This document shows positions 1-6,370 of a stretch of 7,426 nt of DNA, piece by piece (position 1 is the first letter of the stretch; every line of letters starts with the position of its first letter). This DNA is from Planctomycetales bacterium (lineage in GTDB: Bacteria; Planctomycetota; Planctomycetia; Pirellulales; Thermoguttaceae). The notes under the pieces were generated by a model. It made no database searches. It was not told the origin of the DNA and saw only the letters and a list, made by a program, of their open reading frames with translations. The position numbers were made by a program, and so were the translations under genes. The stretch is taken from assembly GCA_007127495.1 (NCBI GenBank), contig SKZG01000262.1, forward strand, positions 1 to 7,426, read 5' to 3'.

Positions 1-372
1 GGCGAACGGGCGCTGGGGCACTGGCTGATGGCGCCCCGCGATGATGCGGCTGTGGCGATGATCCGGGACGGCCGATGGCGGGCCCACCCCCACCCGGTCG
101 ATTGGGTCCTCCTGCCGCCGCTGGCCGGCGCGGTCGGCGTGCGGCGCGACCGGCATTCCGACCTCGCCGCCGTGGTCATGGCGCCGGAGGCCGACTGTTT
201 TGCCGTGTCGACGCCCTACGGGCGCGACGCGGGGCACCGTTCCCTGTACCTGTCGCTTTTCGGGCCCGACGTCGCCGCCGGCGGCCGGGCCGAAGCCCGC
301 GCCCGCCTGATGATCGGTGTCGGCGTATCGGACGCCGACGTTATCGATCGTTATCGCCAATATACACAATGA
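1..372 (+). CDS. C-terminal part of an unrecognised protein (5' end outside window)
   Basis: The frame is open from base 1 to a TGA at 370-372, so 123 codons of a longer gene are visible; the true start lies upstream. I do not recognise a family with confidence. The visible part reads like the end of a beta-rich domain: alternating hydrophobic stretches such as DLAAVVMAPEADCFAVSTPY and HRSLYLSLFGPDV, then an acidic and arginine-rich tail with SDADVIDRYRQY just before the stop. An ending of this kind would suit a carbohydrate-associated beta-sandwich protein, but that is only an impression. No membrane segment or catalytic motif is seen. It lies 75 bp upstream of the Gfo/Idh/MocA gene on the same strand and could share its transcript. 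The overlapping frame at 75-404 is very Arg/Pro-rich and is taken as a shadow. Confidence 0.6.
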   Translation, partial: GERALGHWLMAPRDDAAVAMIRDGRWRAHPHPVDWVLLPPLAGAVGVRRDRHSDLAAVVMAPEADCFAVSTPYGRDAGHRSLYLSLFGPDVAAGGRAEARARLMIGVGVSDADVIDRYRQYTQ

Positions 373-435
373 GAAAACACTTCACTGAGAAAGAGGCTCG
401 CTGAAGCGCGAACCCCCACAACGTTACCACTACCA

Positions 436-440
436 AGAGG
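436..440 (+). promoter_or_regulatory. Ribosome binding site of the oxidoreductase gene
   Basis: AGAGG ends 7 bases before the ATG at 448, a good Shine-Dalgarno match at normal spacing. It supports 448 as the start and agrees with the Tat signal that begins there. Confidence 0.65.
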
Positions 441-447
441 ACAAACG

Positions 448-1758
448 ATGTATCGAGCTACCAAAACCCGTTCAGCCGTATCACGGCGCGATTTCGTTCT
501 GAGTTCCGCGGCCGCCGGCGCGGCGATCACGGGCCTGTCCCTGACCCGCTCGGCGCATGCAGCGGGTAGCGATGTCATCCGCGTCGGCGTGATCGGCTGC
601 GGGGGGCGCGGCGCAGGCGCGGCGGCGCAGGCTATGCAGGCCGACCCCGGCGTACGCGTGGTGGCCATGGGCGACGTATTTGCCAGCCGCGTGGAGACCC
701 GCCGCCGGGCCCTTCAGGGGCAGCGGCCCAAGCAGATGGCCGTCAACGACGACCACTGTTTCGTCGGACTCGACGCTTACAAGAAGGTCATCGAGGCGTC
801 CGACGTGGTGCTCATTGCCAACGCGGCGAAGTTCCACCCCGTGCAAATGGCCGCCGCCATCGAGGCCGGCCGGCACGTGTTCGTCGAGAAGCCGCACGCG
901 ATCGACCCGGCCGGCATCCGCTTGGCCGCCAAGGCCTGCGAACTGGCCAAGGAGAAGAAGCTGTCGGTGGTGTCGGGCCTGCAAAGCCGCTTCCATGCCG
1001 GAATCCGCGAGACGATCCGGCGAATTCAAGACGGGCAGATCGGCGACATTATCACCATTGAGGAAAATTGGCTCCGAGGCCCCTACGGGAACACGACGCG
1101 GCCGCAGGGAATGACGGAACTGGAAATCCAGTACGGCAACCAGTATCGCTTCTCCTGGTTGTGCGGCGACGACGTCACACAAACGCTGGTTCACAATCTC
1201 GACCGCGCCACCTGGGCGCTAGGCGAAACGCCGCCGGTGCGCTGCCACGGCCTCGGGGGCCGCTCCGGCGCGCAGAACCTGCTCGGCGACGTGTTCGACC
1301 ATCACTCGGTCGTTTACCACTACGCCAACGGCGTGCGGCTGTACGCCCACTGCCGCACCTCGCTGAACTGCTACAACGAAAACGCCAGCGTCGTGATGGG
1401 CAGCAAGGGAGTCGCCGTGCCAACGGCCGGGCGGATTACCGGCGAGAATCCGTGGCGTTTCCAGGGCTCCGCCCCCAACCCCTATCAGGAGGAACACAAC
1501 GCGCTGTTCCAGGCGATTCGCAGCGGCGAGCCCATCTCCAGCGGCGACCACATGACCCGCAGCACGCTGGTGGCCATCATGGGGCAGCTTTCCTGCTACA
1601 GCGGCAAGCAGATTTCCTGGGAGGAGGCAAACGGGTCGGATTACTTCCTCCCGCCGGCCGTCGAGGAATGCACCTGGGACATGGACCCGCCCACCCAGCC
1701 GGACGAGAACGGAGTGTACCCCGTGTGCGCCGTGCCGGGGTTCACGGCGAACGTGTGA
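448..1758 (+). CDS. Tat-exported Gfo/Idh/MocA family oxidoreductase
   Basis: A 436-residue NAD(P)-dependent oxidoreductase of the Gfo/Idh/MocA family, which typically acts on sugars, inositols or related polyols; the substrate cannot be told from sequence. The N-terminus carries a twin-arginine signal: SRRDFV at residues 12-17, a hydrophobic Ala/Gly stretch, and a likely cleavage site after AHA (residue 38), so the folded protein is probably exported with its cofactor. The Rossmann domain follows, with VGVIGCGGRG at residues 46-55 for nucleotide binding. The family EKP motif is at residues 147-149 (FVEKPHAID), its Lys being the usual catalytic/cofactor residue. A His-Asn-Leu-Asp segment at residues 249-252 sits where the family places its active-site His. 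The length is normal for exported planctomycete members. It may be co-transcribed with the partial gene upstream and converges on the nucleotidyltransferase gene with an 11-bp gap. The family is clear; the physiological substrate is unknown. Confidence 0.93.
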   Translation: MYRATKTRSAVSRRDFVLSSAAAGAAITGLSLTRSAHAAGSDVIRVGVIGCGGRGAGAAAQAMQADPGVRVVAMGDVFASRVETRRRALQGQRPKQMAVNDDHCFVGLDAYKKVIEASDVVLIANAAKFHPVQMAAAIEAGRHVFVEKPHAIDPAGIRLAAKACELAKEKKLSVVSGLQSRFHAGIRETIRRIQDGQIGDIITIEENWLRGPYGNTTRPQGMTELEIQYGNQYRFSWLCGDDVTQTLVHNLDRATWALGETPPVRCHGLGGRSGAQNLLGDVFDHHSVVYHYANGVRLYAHCRTSLNCYNENASVVMGSKGVAVPTAGRITGENPWRFQGSAPNPYQEEHNALFQAIRSGEPISSGDHMTRSTLVAIMGQLSCYSGKQISWEEANGSDYFLPPAVEECTWDMDPPTQPDENGVYPVCAVPGFTANV

Positions 1759-1764
1759 CGTTCG
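1748..1764. terminator. Short hairpin between two convergent stop codons
   Basis: CGAACGT-GTG-ACGTTCG is a perfect inverted repeat with 7-bp arms and a 3-base loop. It spans the stop codon of the oxidoreductase gene (1756-1758) and lies just past the stop of the nucleotidyltransferase gene on the other strand. Its symmetry and position suit a bidirectional transcript end. No T-run follows on either strand, so it is not a classical intrinsic terminator. Confidence 0.3.
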
Positions 1765-1769
1765 GGAAG

Positions 1770-2360
1770 TCAGTCCTGGGGACTATCGAGCAACTCCTGC
1801 AACCGCTCGGCCAGCGGGGCAGGGAGGCGAGCAGGCCAAGTGGCATCAATCAGGCCGACGTCGATCAGGTCGATCAGATGCATCTGGTCCTTTCGGCGAA
1901 ATGCCGTCAGTTTCATTCGAACCAACGCATCCAGGGAAACCAAGCGGAACTGCGAGGTGGCTTCGGACTGCTCGACATCCGGGGCAGGGAAGATGTTCTC
2001 ACGCCCCGCCTTCTCCCCTGCGAACACCAAATGGACCGCGTCGCGGGCCTTGGCCTCCGGCCCATCGAGAAACATGTCGACGCCCGCGACGTGGCGGTAT
2101 AAGAAACCGGCCGGTTCCAGAGCCACGATCGCGCGGTCGAGGTCGTCCCGGCGGATCAGGATGTCGACGTCGCGCGTGTTGCGCACTGCCGCCTCATCCA
2201 CTCGCGACACCCAAGCCGCCACGGCGTTACCACCCGCCACGGCATACGGCACGCCAGCCTTTCCGAGGGCAGCGGTGGCTCGAAGAAGTCGCTCGCGAAC
2301 CCGTTGCACGGCCCGAACCATCCTTTCCCAGGAAACATCGCCATATTGCACGCGTGTCAT
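1770..2360 (-). CDS. Nucleotidyltransferase-fold protein (MNT/AbiEii-like)
   Basis: A 196-residue protein with the signature of the polymerase-beta-type nucleotidyltransferase superfamily. After an N-terminal helix come VPYAVAGGNAVAAW (residues 37-50, the Gly-Gly motif) and TRDVDILI (residues 62-69, the metal-binding Asp-x-Asp pair D64 and D66). The third acidic residue expected on a later strand is not obvious: DAVHLVFAGE (107-116) has His where an acid would be expected, with D107 nearby. The C-terminal part, SLDALVRMKLTAFRRKDQMH (about 143-162) followed by a leucine- and Asp-rich stretch, resembles the helical tail of AbiEii/MNT-like proteins. The ATG at 2360 has AGAGG (plus-strand CCTCT, 2366-2370) 5 bases upstream. 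It starts 23 bp after the purC stop on the same strand, so the two are probably co-transcribed. Some relatives are toxins paired with an antitoxin, but no partner gene is seen here. The fold call is fairly sure; substrate and role are unknown. Confidence 0.75.
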   Translation of the reverse strand: MTRVQYGDVSWERMVRAVQRVRERLLRATAALGKAGVPYAVAGGNAVAAWVSRVDEAAVRNTRDVDILIRRDDLDRAIVALEPAGFLYRHVAGVDMFLDGPEAKARDAVHLVFAGEKAGRENIFPAPDVEQSEATSQFRLVSLDALVRMKLTAFRRKDQMHLIDLIDVGLIDATWPARLPAPLAERLQELLDSPQD

Positions 2361-2383
2361 ATCGGCCTCTCATGCCCGCCCGG

Positions 2384-3271
2384 CTATTTGGCCAACTCGC
2401 GCCCGGTGAGCCGCTCGTAGGCCTCGACGTACTTCTGCCGGGTCTTCTGCACCACGTCGTCGGGCAACGGCGGCGGTGGGCTGTTCTTGTCCCAGTCGGT
2501 CGAGGAAAGCCAGTCGCGAACGAACTGCTTGTCGAACGATGGCTGACCGCGTCCCGGCTCGTACGCGTCGGCCGGCCAGAACCGGGAGCTGTCGGGCGTA
2601 AGCACTTCGTCGATCAGCAGGATTTCACCGTCCACCTGTCCGAACTCGAATTTCGTATCGGCGATGATGATGCCTCGTTCCCGGGCGAACTCGCTGCCGC
2701 GCTGGAAGATGGCCAGGCTGCGGCGGCGCAGTTCCTCTGACAGGTCGCGCCCGACGATGTCGACCATCTGCTCGAAGGAAATGTTCTCGTCGTGACCGGT
2801 CTCGGCCTTGGTGGAGGGTGTGAAGATGGGCTCGGGAAGCTTGGAACTCTCGACCAGCCCGGCCGGCAGTGAAATACCGCACACGGTGCCGTCGCGTTGA
2901 TACTCGGCCCAGCCCGATCCGGCCAGATAGCCTCGCACGACACATTCGATCGGAATCACTTGGGTCTTGCGTCCTAGCGTCGACCGGCCCCGGAGCGCGT
3001 CGCGGTCGGCTTCGGCGGGGAGGTCCATCTGGTCGACGTCGGTGGTGATCAGGTGGTTCGGCTCACCCAACCGGCTAAACCAGAAGGCTGCAATTTGGGT
3101 GAGTACCCGCCCTTTATCGGGAATGCCCGTAGGCAGCACCCAATCGAACGCGCTCAGGCGGTCGGTGCTCACCAGCAGCAGTTTGTCGCCCAAATCGTAA
3201 ATGTCGCGAACTTTGCCTCGCCGGCCCGGCATTCCAGGTAACGAGGTTTCCAGCAGTACAGATTGGCTCAT
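2384..3271 (-). CDS. purC: Phosphoribosylaminoimidazole-succinocarboxamide synthase
   Basis: SAICAR synthase, the cytoplasmic ATP-dependent enzyme that joins aspartate to CAIR in de novo purine synthesis. Diagnostic motifs occur in order: [10 protein letters not shown] (residues 17-26, nucleotide-binding loop), STDRLSAFD (35-43), [10 protein letters not shown] (106-115), the substrate-binding region with [13 protein letters not shown], the segment ADTKFEFG, and [18 protein letters not shown] followed by [12 protein letters not shown]. At 295 residues it belongs to the longer form of the family (yeast Ade1-like length), not the shorter form of about 237 residues in E. coli. The ATG at 3271 gives the expected N-terminus, though no good Shine-Dalgarno sequence precedes it. 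The nucleotidyltransferase gene follows 23 bp downstream and the GH10-like gene is divergent. No purine riboswitch or PurR-type operator is evident in the short upstream region. Confidence 0.97.
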   Translation of the reverse strand: MSQSVLLETSLPGMPGRRGKVRDIYDLGDKLLLVSTDRLSAFDWVLPTGIPDKGRVLTQIAAFWFSRLGEPNHLITTDVDQMDLPAEADRDALRGRSTLGRKTQVIPIECVVRGYLAGSGWAEYQRDGTVCGISLPAGLVESSKLPEPIFTPSTKAETGHDENISFEQMVDIVGRDLSEELRRRSLAIFQRGSEFARERGIIIADTKFEFGQVDGEILLIDEVLTPDSSRFWPADAYEPGRGQPSFDKQFVRDWLSSTDWDKNSPPPPLPDDVVQKTRQKYVEAYERLTGRELAK

Positions 3272-3326
3272 GGTCGTTATGCGGTGTAAAAGTTTGGGAT
3301 ACGGACAGTGATTTGCCGGCGACTTC

Positions 3327-3354
3327 CGGCAGATCGATCGCGGCAGATCGATCG
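3327..3354. repeat. Perfect 14-bp tandem duplication upstream of purC and the GH10-like gene
   Basis: CGGCAGATCGATCG occurs twice head to tail (3327-3340 and 3341-3354). Each unit contains the palindrome GATCGATC. The pair lies between the divergent purC and GH10-like genes, about 55 bp upstream of the purC start and about 60 bp upstream of the proposed -35 of the GH10-like gene, a position that would suit paired operator sites. It could also be a neutral slippage duplication. Confidence 0.7.
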
Positions 3355-3415
3355 CGAGAAGTGTACCTTCCGGAGTTGCCAGCGTCTAGTACCCCTCCCA
3401 TGGACGGGAAGCCGG

Positions 3416-3444
3416 TTGTTGCCGCAGTGCCCGAACGGTACACT
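3416..3444 (+). promoter_or_regulatory. Candidate sigma70-type promoter for the GH10-like gene
   Basis: TTGTTG (3416-3421), a 17-bp spacer and TACACT (3439-3444) form a plausible housekeeping promoter, matching 3/6 and 4/6 of the consensus hexamers. Transcription would begin near 3451, about 45 bases before the ATG at 3496. This argues that the longer in-frame starts at 3313 (TTG) and 3400 (ATG) are not used. No experimental support is available. Confidence 0.4.
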
Positions 3445-3495
3445 GAATCGGTTGACCACTTTCAGTTCCACCCGCTGTTGAGGACGCCCAACCTG

Positions 3496-4971
3496 ATGGG
3501 AATGATGCGGTTTCGTATTCACCCGCCCGAGCGGCTGACCGACGAAATGGTCCGGCAGTCCTACTTAACCGGTTTGGACCGGGCAGCTTGGCAGGTTCAC
3601 GCAAGCGGCGAAGCGGGGATTCTCACGCTGCGGCGCACGGCTTCGGACTCGGCGAATGTGCACCTGCCGTGGCCCATCGCGGGGCATGGCGTGGTAACGG
3701 TCTCGTCGGGTTGCCTGATCGAGCGGCCCGAGCCTTACCTGATTCCACTGGAGTTGGCCCGCGGCACGCTCGCCCAGCTTCGCAATCAACTTTCCGATTG
3801 GCAGGTGATGGGCCTGAATGTGCCGCAGCCCATCCGCGACCGAGTTCGGGAAGCCGCGCGTGTATTCGCGCGGGCGGCGACGACCCAAGACGACTTGACT
3901 GCGTGTGCTCAGTGCGCGGAAACCTCGCTCCGGAACGCTTATGAGGCGGCCGTCATGTTGAGTACCACATATACCGAACAGTGTATTGCAGTTCGGCGCC
4001 GCGGTGGCGGGCGTTTGTCGGCATGGCTGGGCGGCGACCTGGGTATGGCACGGCTCGACAATTCGGCCGCCGCGACGTTTTTGCAAACCTTCAATGCCGC
4101 CAACGCCCAGGTATGCTGGTACGACGTCGAAGCGGACGAAGGCAGCTACCGTTGGGACACTTCGGACTGCCAGATCGAATGGTGCCAATTGCATCAACTG
4201 CGGACGGTCGCCGGACCGCTGCTGAAACTCGCGCCCCACGCCATACCCGACTGGCTGACGCTCTGGGAGGATGATTTCGAAAGCCTATTGGCGTTTGCCG
4301 AGGAATTCGTCCGCGCGGTGGTTACCCGCTATCGAGGCAAGATCGACTTGTGGCAGTGTGCGGGGCGGGTGAATACGGGCGACGTGCTCGGGCTTTCCGA
4401 ACAGGAGAAGCTTCGGCTGACCGCCCGCAGCGTCGAGCTGGTTCGCAAGCTCGACCCGGATACGCCGGCGGCTATCTCCCTGGACCAGCCTTGGGCTGAA
4501 TACATGAGCCGGCGCCGAGTCGATTTTCCGCCGCTGCAATTTGCCGACGCACTGATTCGCACCGGCCTGAGCATTTCCGGGCTGATTTTGGAGATGAATT
4601 TGGCTTGTTCGCCGGGGGGCACCTTACCGCGTTCGCCGTTGGAACTGAGCCGGCAAATCGATGCGTGGGGAGGACTTGGACTACCGTTGTATCTGTATGT
4701 GAGCGTCCCGAGCGACACTGCCGAAGACCCCCGCGCGCGTCCAACCGCAAATCTGCCGCCCGGCAACTGGACGCCGCGCGCCCAACAGGTGTGGATTTCA
4801 CGCTACGTGCCGCTCATGCTTGCCAAGCCATGTGTGGCGGGCGTGTTTTGGAATCAGTTGCGCGACGCTGAGATGCACGAATTTCCTCACGCCGGCCTGT
4901 TCGACCCACATGACCGTCCGAAACCCGCTCTGAAAACGCTCGCTGCTGTGCGCCGTGCCCACCTGCGGTAA
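3496..4971 (+). CDS. GH10-like (endo-xylanase-fold) protein with degenerate active site
   Basis: A 491-residue cytoplasmic protein (no signal peptide) with an N-terminal domain of about 180 residues and a C-terminal (beta/alpha)8 barrel resembling glycoside hydrolase family 10. The GH10 likeness rests on the block ADEGSYRWDTSD, then RTVAGPLLKLAPHAIPDWL where GH10 has its GHTLVWH...PxW region, on a strand ending LILEMNL (Glu at 4591-4593, residue 366, aligned with the nucleophile motif ITELD), and on the end AGVFWNQLRDAEMHEF followed by GLFDPHDRPKPALKTL, like the GH10 terminal W-G-x-x-D and LFD-x-x-x-x-PKPA blocks. The acid/base motif WDVVNE appears as WQCAGR (4351-4368), so that Glu is missing, and the substrate-binding NE and His residues are also not seen. 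I chose ATG 3496 because GAGGA (3480-3484) and a candidate promoter precede it; in-frame starts at 3400 and 3313 would give 523 or 552 residues. It is divergent from purC and convergent with tilS. Hydrolase activity is doubtful; a binding role or altered chemistry is possible. Confidence 0.75.
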   Translation: MGMMRFRIHPPERLTDEMVRQSYLTGLDRAAWQVHASGEAGILTLRRTASDSANVHLPWPIAGHGVVTVSSGCLIERPEPYLIPLELARGTLAQLRNQLSDWQVMGLNVPQPIRDRVREAARVFARAATTQDDLTACAQCAETSLRNAYEAAVMLSTTYTEQCIAVRRRGGGRLSAWLGGDLGMARLDNSAAATFLQTFNAANAQVCWYDVEADEGSYRWDTSDCQIEWCQLHQLRTVAGPLLKLAPHAIPDWLTLWEDDFESLLAFAEEFVRAVVTRYRGKIDLWQCAGRVNTGDVLGLSEQEKLRLTARSVELVRKLDPDTPAAISLDQPWAEYMSRRRVDFPPLQFADALIRTGLSISGLILEMNLACSPGGTLPRSPLELSRQIDAWGGLGLPLYLYVSVPSDTAEDPRARPTANLPPGNWTPRAQQVWISRYVPLMLAKPCVAGVFWNQLRDAEMHEFPHAGLFDPHDRPKPALKTLAAVRRAHLR

Positions 4972-4997
4972 TCCGGCATCGTCTCCCTGCGCGGCCG

Positions 4998-5009
4998 GTG
5001 AACGGTTAC
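4998..5009 (-). repeat. Dispersed short repeat, copy 1 (inverted orientation)
   Basis: GTGAACGGTTAC is the exact reverse complement of copy 4 (GTAACCGTTCAC, 6848-6859). It lies in the 47-bp gap between the convergent GH10-like and tilS genes, 9 bp from the tilS stop. The gap also holds a weak inverted repeat, CCGGC (4973-4977) and GCCGG (4994-4998), without a T-run. Confidence 0.55.
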
Positions 5010-5018
5010 GGGTAGGGT

Positions 5019-6062
5019 TCATGGCAACGGTGGAACGAGCACGAGCCCCTCTGGGCCGGCCTCCGCCAAAATGCGCCCAGGGAAGGTATGTTTACGCGAG
5101 AGCGACGACGGCCGGCCGGCGGCATACGCCATCTCGGCCAACAGGTTCCACTGCTCGAACCCCATCTGCTGCATGGGCCAGCCCTGGCGGCGCCAGAGGT
5201 TGATAAACAGCTCGCGCACCATGGCCGCCGGCTTCGAAGCCAACTGGCGCGTGTCCACCCACACACCCTGGCCATCGGGGGCGACGTGCTGCACGCATGA
5301 CGCCTCAAAGGCCTCAACCTGCTGATCCACCCATTCGTGCAATTCGCCGGCGTGGGTTCCCAGTCGTAACAATGCGTCGACCACTTGCGGATTATACTGC
5401 TGTACGAGATGGGGAATCAGTTCATGCCGGAGCCGGTTGCGCGTGAACCGTCGGTCGGTGTTGGTCGAGTCGATCTGAAACGATTGCCCGATGTCGGCCA
5501 GGTATTCAAGCAGCTCGTCACGACGGAACGCAAGCAGCGGTCGCAGCAAGGTGGCCGGGCCGATGGGCCGCGCCCTCGCCATGCCACGCAAGCCGCTTAT
5601 TCCCGTTCCGCGAACCATGCGGTGCAGGATGGTTTCGGCCTGATCGTCGGCCGTATGGGCGACCACGACATACCGGGCCCCGTGGCGTTCCGCAACGGAT
5701 TCCAAGAAGCGGTATCGGGCTTGCCGTGCGGCCGCTTCAAGCCCGCCACCGGACGAATCCAAGTTGTCGATGTCATCGGCGCGGCCCACTTCGCACGGTA
5801 TCGCCAGGCACCTGCATAACTCGACGACGAACTGCTCGTCAGCCGCGGCGTCGGCCCCGCGGAGCTGGTGGTTCAGGTGTGCGGCGCGAAGCGTTCCCCC
5901 GGCGGACGAGACGCCGGCTGAATTACGCGATGCAGCCAACCCCCGCAGCAGGGCCACGCTATCGGGCCCGCCGGATACGGCCACTAATACCGTCACGTCG
6001 CACCAATTTTGAGGTGGCCACGCGCATGCAAGTTTTTTTTCAAAGGGATGCATACAGTCCAT
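5019..6062 (-). CDS. tilS: tRNA(Ile)-lysidine synthase
   Basis: TilS attaches lysine to C34 of the CAU-anticodon tRNA-Ile using ATP, changing both its codon reading (AUA) and its charging; it is normally essential. The N-type ATP pyrophosphatase P-loop SGGPDS is at residues 30-35, followed by AHLNHQLRG (61-69), VVVAHTADDQAETILHRMVR (132-151) with GTGISGLRGM directly after, and DSTNTDRRFTRNRLRHELIP, all typical of TilS. At 347 residues it has the catalytic domain and a middle substrate-binding region but lacks room for the full C-terminal domain of the E. coli enzyme (about 430 residues), so it is a shorter type. The start at 6062 is followed by a second in-frame ATG at 6053; neither has a clear Shine-Dalgarno sequence. 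A run of eight A (plus-strand T8, 6033-6040) falls in codons 8-11. Upstream lies a candidate promoter with a G11 spacer. Confidence 0.96.
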   Translation of the reverse strand: MDCMHPFEKKLACAWPPQNWCDVTVLVAVSGGPDSVALLRGLAASRNSAGVSSAGGTLRAAHLNHQLRGADAAADEQFVVELCRCLAIPCEVGRADDIDNLDSSGGGLEAAARQARYRFLESVAERHGARYVVVAHTADDQAETILHRMVRGTGISGLRGMARARPIGPATLLRPLLAFRRDELLEYLADIGQSFQIDSTNTDRRFTRNRLRHELIPHLVQQYNPQVVDALLRLGTHAGELHEWVDQQVEAFEASCVQHVAPDGQGVWVDTRQLASKPAAMVRELFINLWRRQGWPMQQMGFEQWNLLAEMAYAAGRPSSLSRKHTFPGRILAEAGPEGLVLVPPLP

Positions 6063-6064
6063 TC

Positions 6065-6074
6065 TAACCGTTCA
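6065..6074 (+). repeat. Dispersed short repeat, copy 2
   Basis: TAACCGTTCA followed by GGAGCCGG. It shares the core ACCGTTCA with copies 3 and 4 and a similar GG-rich flank. It lies 3 bp upstream of the tilS start codon, inside the leader of any transcript from the candidate promoter at 6255-6283. Confidence 0.45.
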
Positions 6075-6124
6075 GGAGCCGGACGGGGACGGGGCTATTT
6101 TCCGACCAGCCCCTCTGAATATTC

Positions 6125-6137
6125 GTGAACCGTTCAC
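6125..6137. repeat. Dispersed short repeat, copy 3 (perfect palindrome)
   Basis: GTGAAC-C-GTTCAC is a perfect inverted repeat with 6-bp arms around one central base. It combines the half-sites seen in copies 1 and 4 and is followed by GGGGCCGG. It could be a dimeric protein site or a small hairpin in the tilS leader. Confidence 0.55.
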
Positions 6138-6177
6138 GGGGCCGGCGCGGGCGGTTCTCGCCGCTCCACGGGGCCGG
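6135..6177 (+). repeat. 11-bp direct repeat in the tilS leader
   Basis: CACGGGGCCGG occurs at 6135-6145 and again at 6167-6177, 32 bp apart start to start. The first copy overlaps the palindromic repeat copy 3. The interval contains GGGCGGTTCTCGCC, which can form a small hairpin. Function unknown. Confidence 0.5.
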
Positions 6178-6254
6178 GGGAGCTTTGGTACCCAATCCGC
6201 GCGAGCCAAGGGCGCTAGGTGTGGTGGAAAGGTCCCCCTCGGTGACGGGTTGAG

Positions 6255-6283
6255 AATATACGCCCCCCCCCCCGGTGGACCAA
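6255..6283 (-). promoter_or_regulatory. Candidate tilS promoter with G11 spacer
   Basis: Read on the minus strand: TTGGTC (plus 6278-6283, -35, 3/6 match), a 17-bp spacer (6261-6277) and TATATT (plus 6255-6260, -10, 5/6 match). The spacer is CACC, eleven G in a row (plus-strand C11, 6263-6273), then CG. Transcription would begin near 6248 and run about 185 bases before the tilS ATG. A gain or loss of one G would move the spacer to 18 or 16 bp. The homopolymer could also be miscounted by sequencing. Confidence 0.4.
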
Positions 6284-6338
6284 TCTGCGGCAAATGCCCC
6301 CTGCTGGTGTGGGGGTGTCGATCTGATCGCATCCCAGC

Positions 6339-6367
6339 TTTTCAAGTTCGAGCCGATCTGCTAAGAT
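6339..6367 (+). promoter_or_regulatory. Candidate promoter on the plus strand in the tilS-rny gap
   Basis: TTTTCA (6339-6344, 4/6 match), a 17-bp spacer and TAAGAT (6362-6367, 4/6 match). It would start transcription near 6374, at the beginning of the hairpin-rich stretch. The -10 box is bracketed by a 7-bp inverted repeat, TTTCAAG (6340-6346) and CTTGAAA (6373-6379), which could be an operator. It is divergent from the candidate tilS promoter about 80 bp away. Confidence 0.3.
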
Positions 6368-6370
6368 AAG

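Noticed and set aside
341..366. TTATCG and TATACA as a promoter for the oxidoreductase
   Set aside because: Spacer is only 14 bp and the elements lie within the upstream coding sequence.
481..1194. 237-codon open frame on the minus strand
   Set aside because: Antisense to the oxidoreductase; no motif, and explained by high-GC codon usage of the real gene.
1068..2102. 344-codon open frame on the plus strand
   Set aside because: Overlaps the oxidoreductase in another frame and runs antisense into the nucleotidyltransferase; Arg/Pro/Gly-rich with no recognisable domain.
6230..6260. GGTGGAAAGGTCC-like segment (6215-6230 area) considered as RNase P RNA core
   Set aside because: Only loosely similar to GAGGAAAGTCC, and no matching 3' conserved region follows.
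6341..6360. tRNA T-arm-like GTTCGAG
   Set aside because: The bases on either side do not pair into a 5-bp stem and no acceptor or anticodon arm is found.
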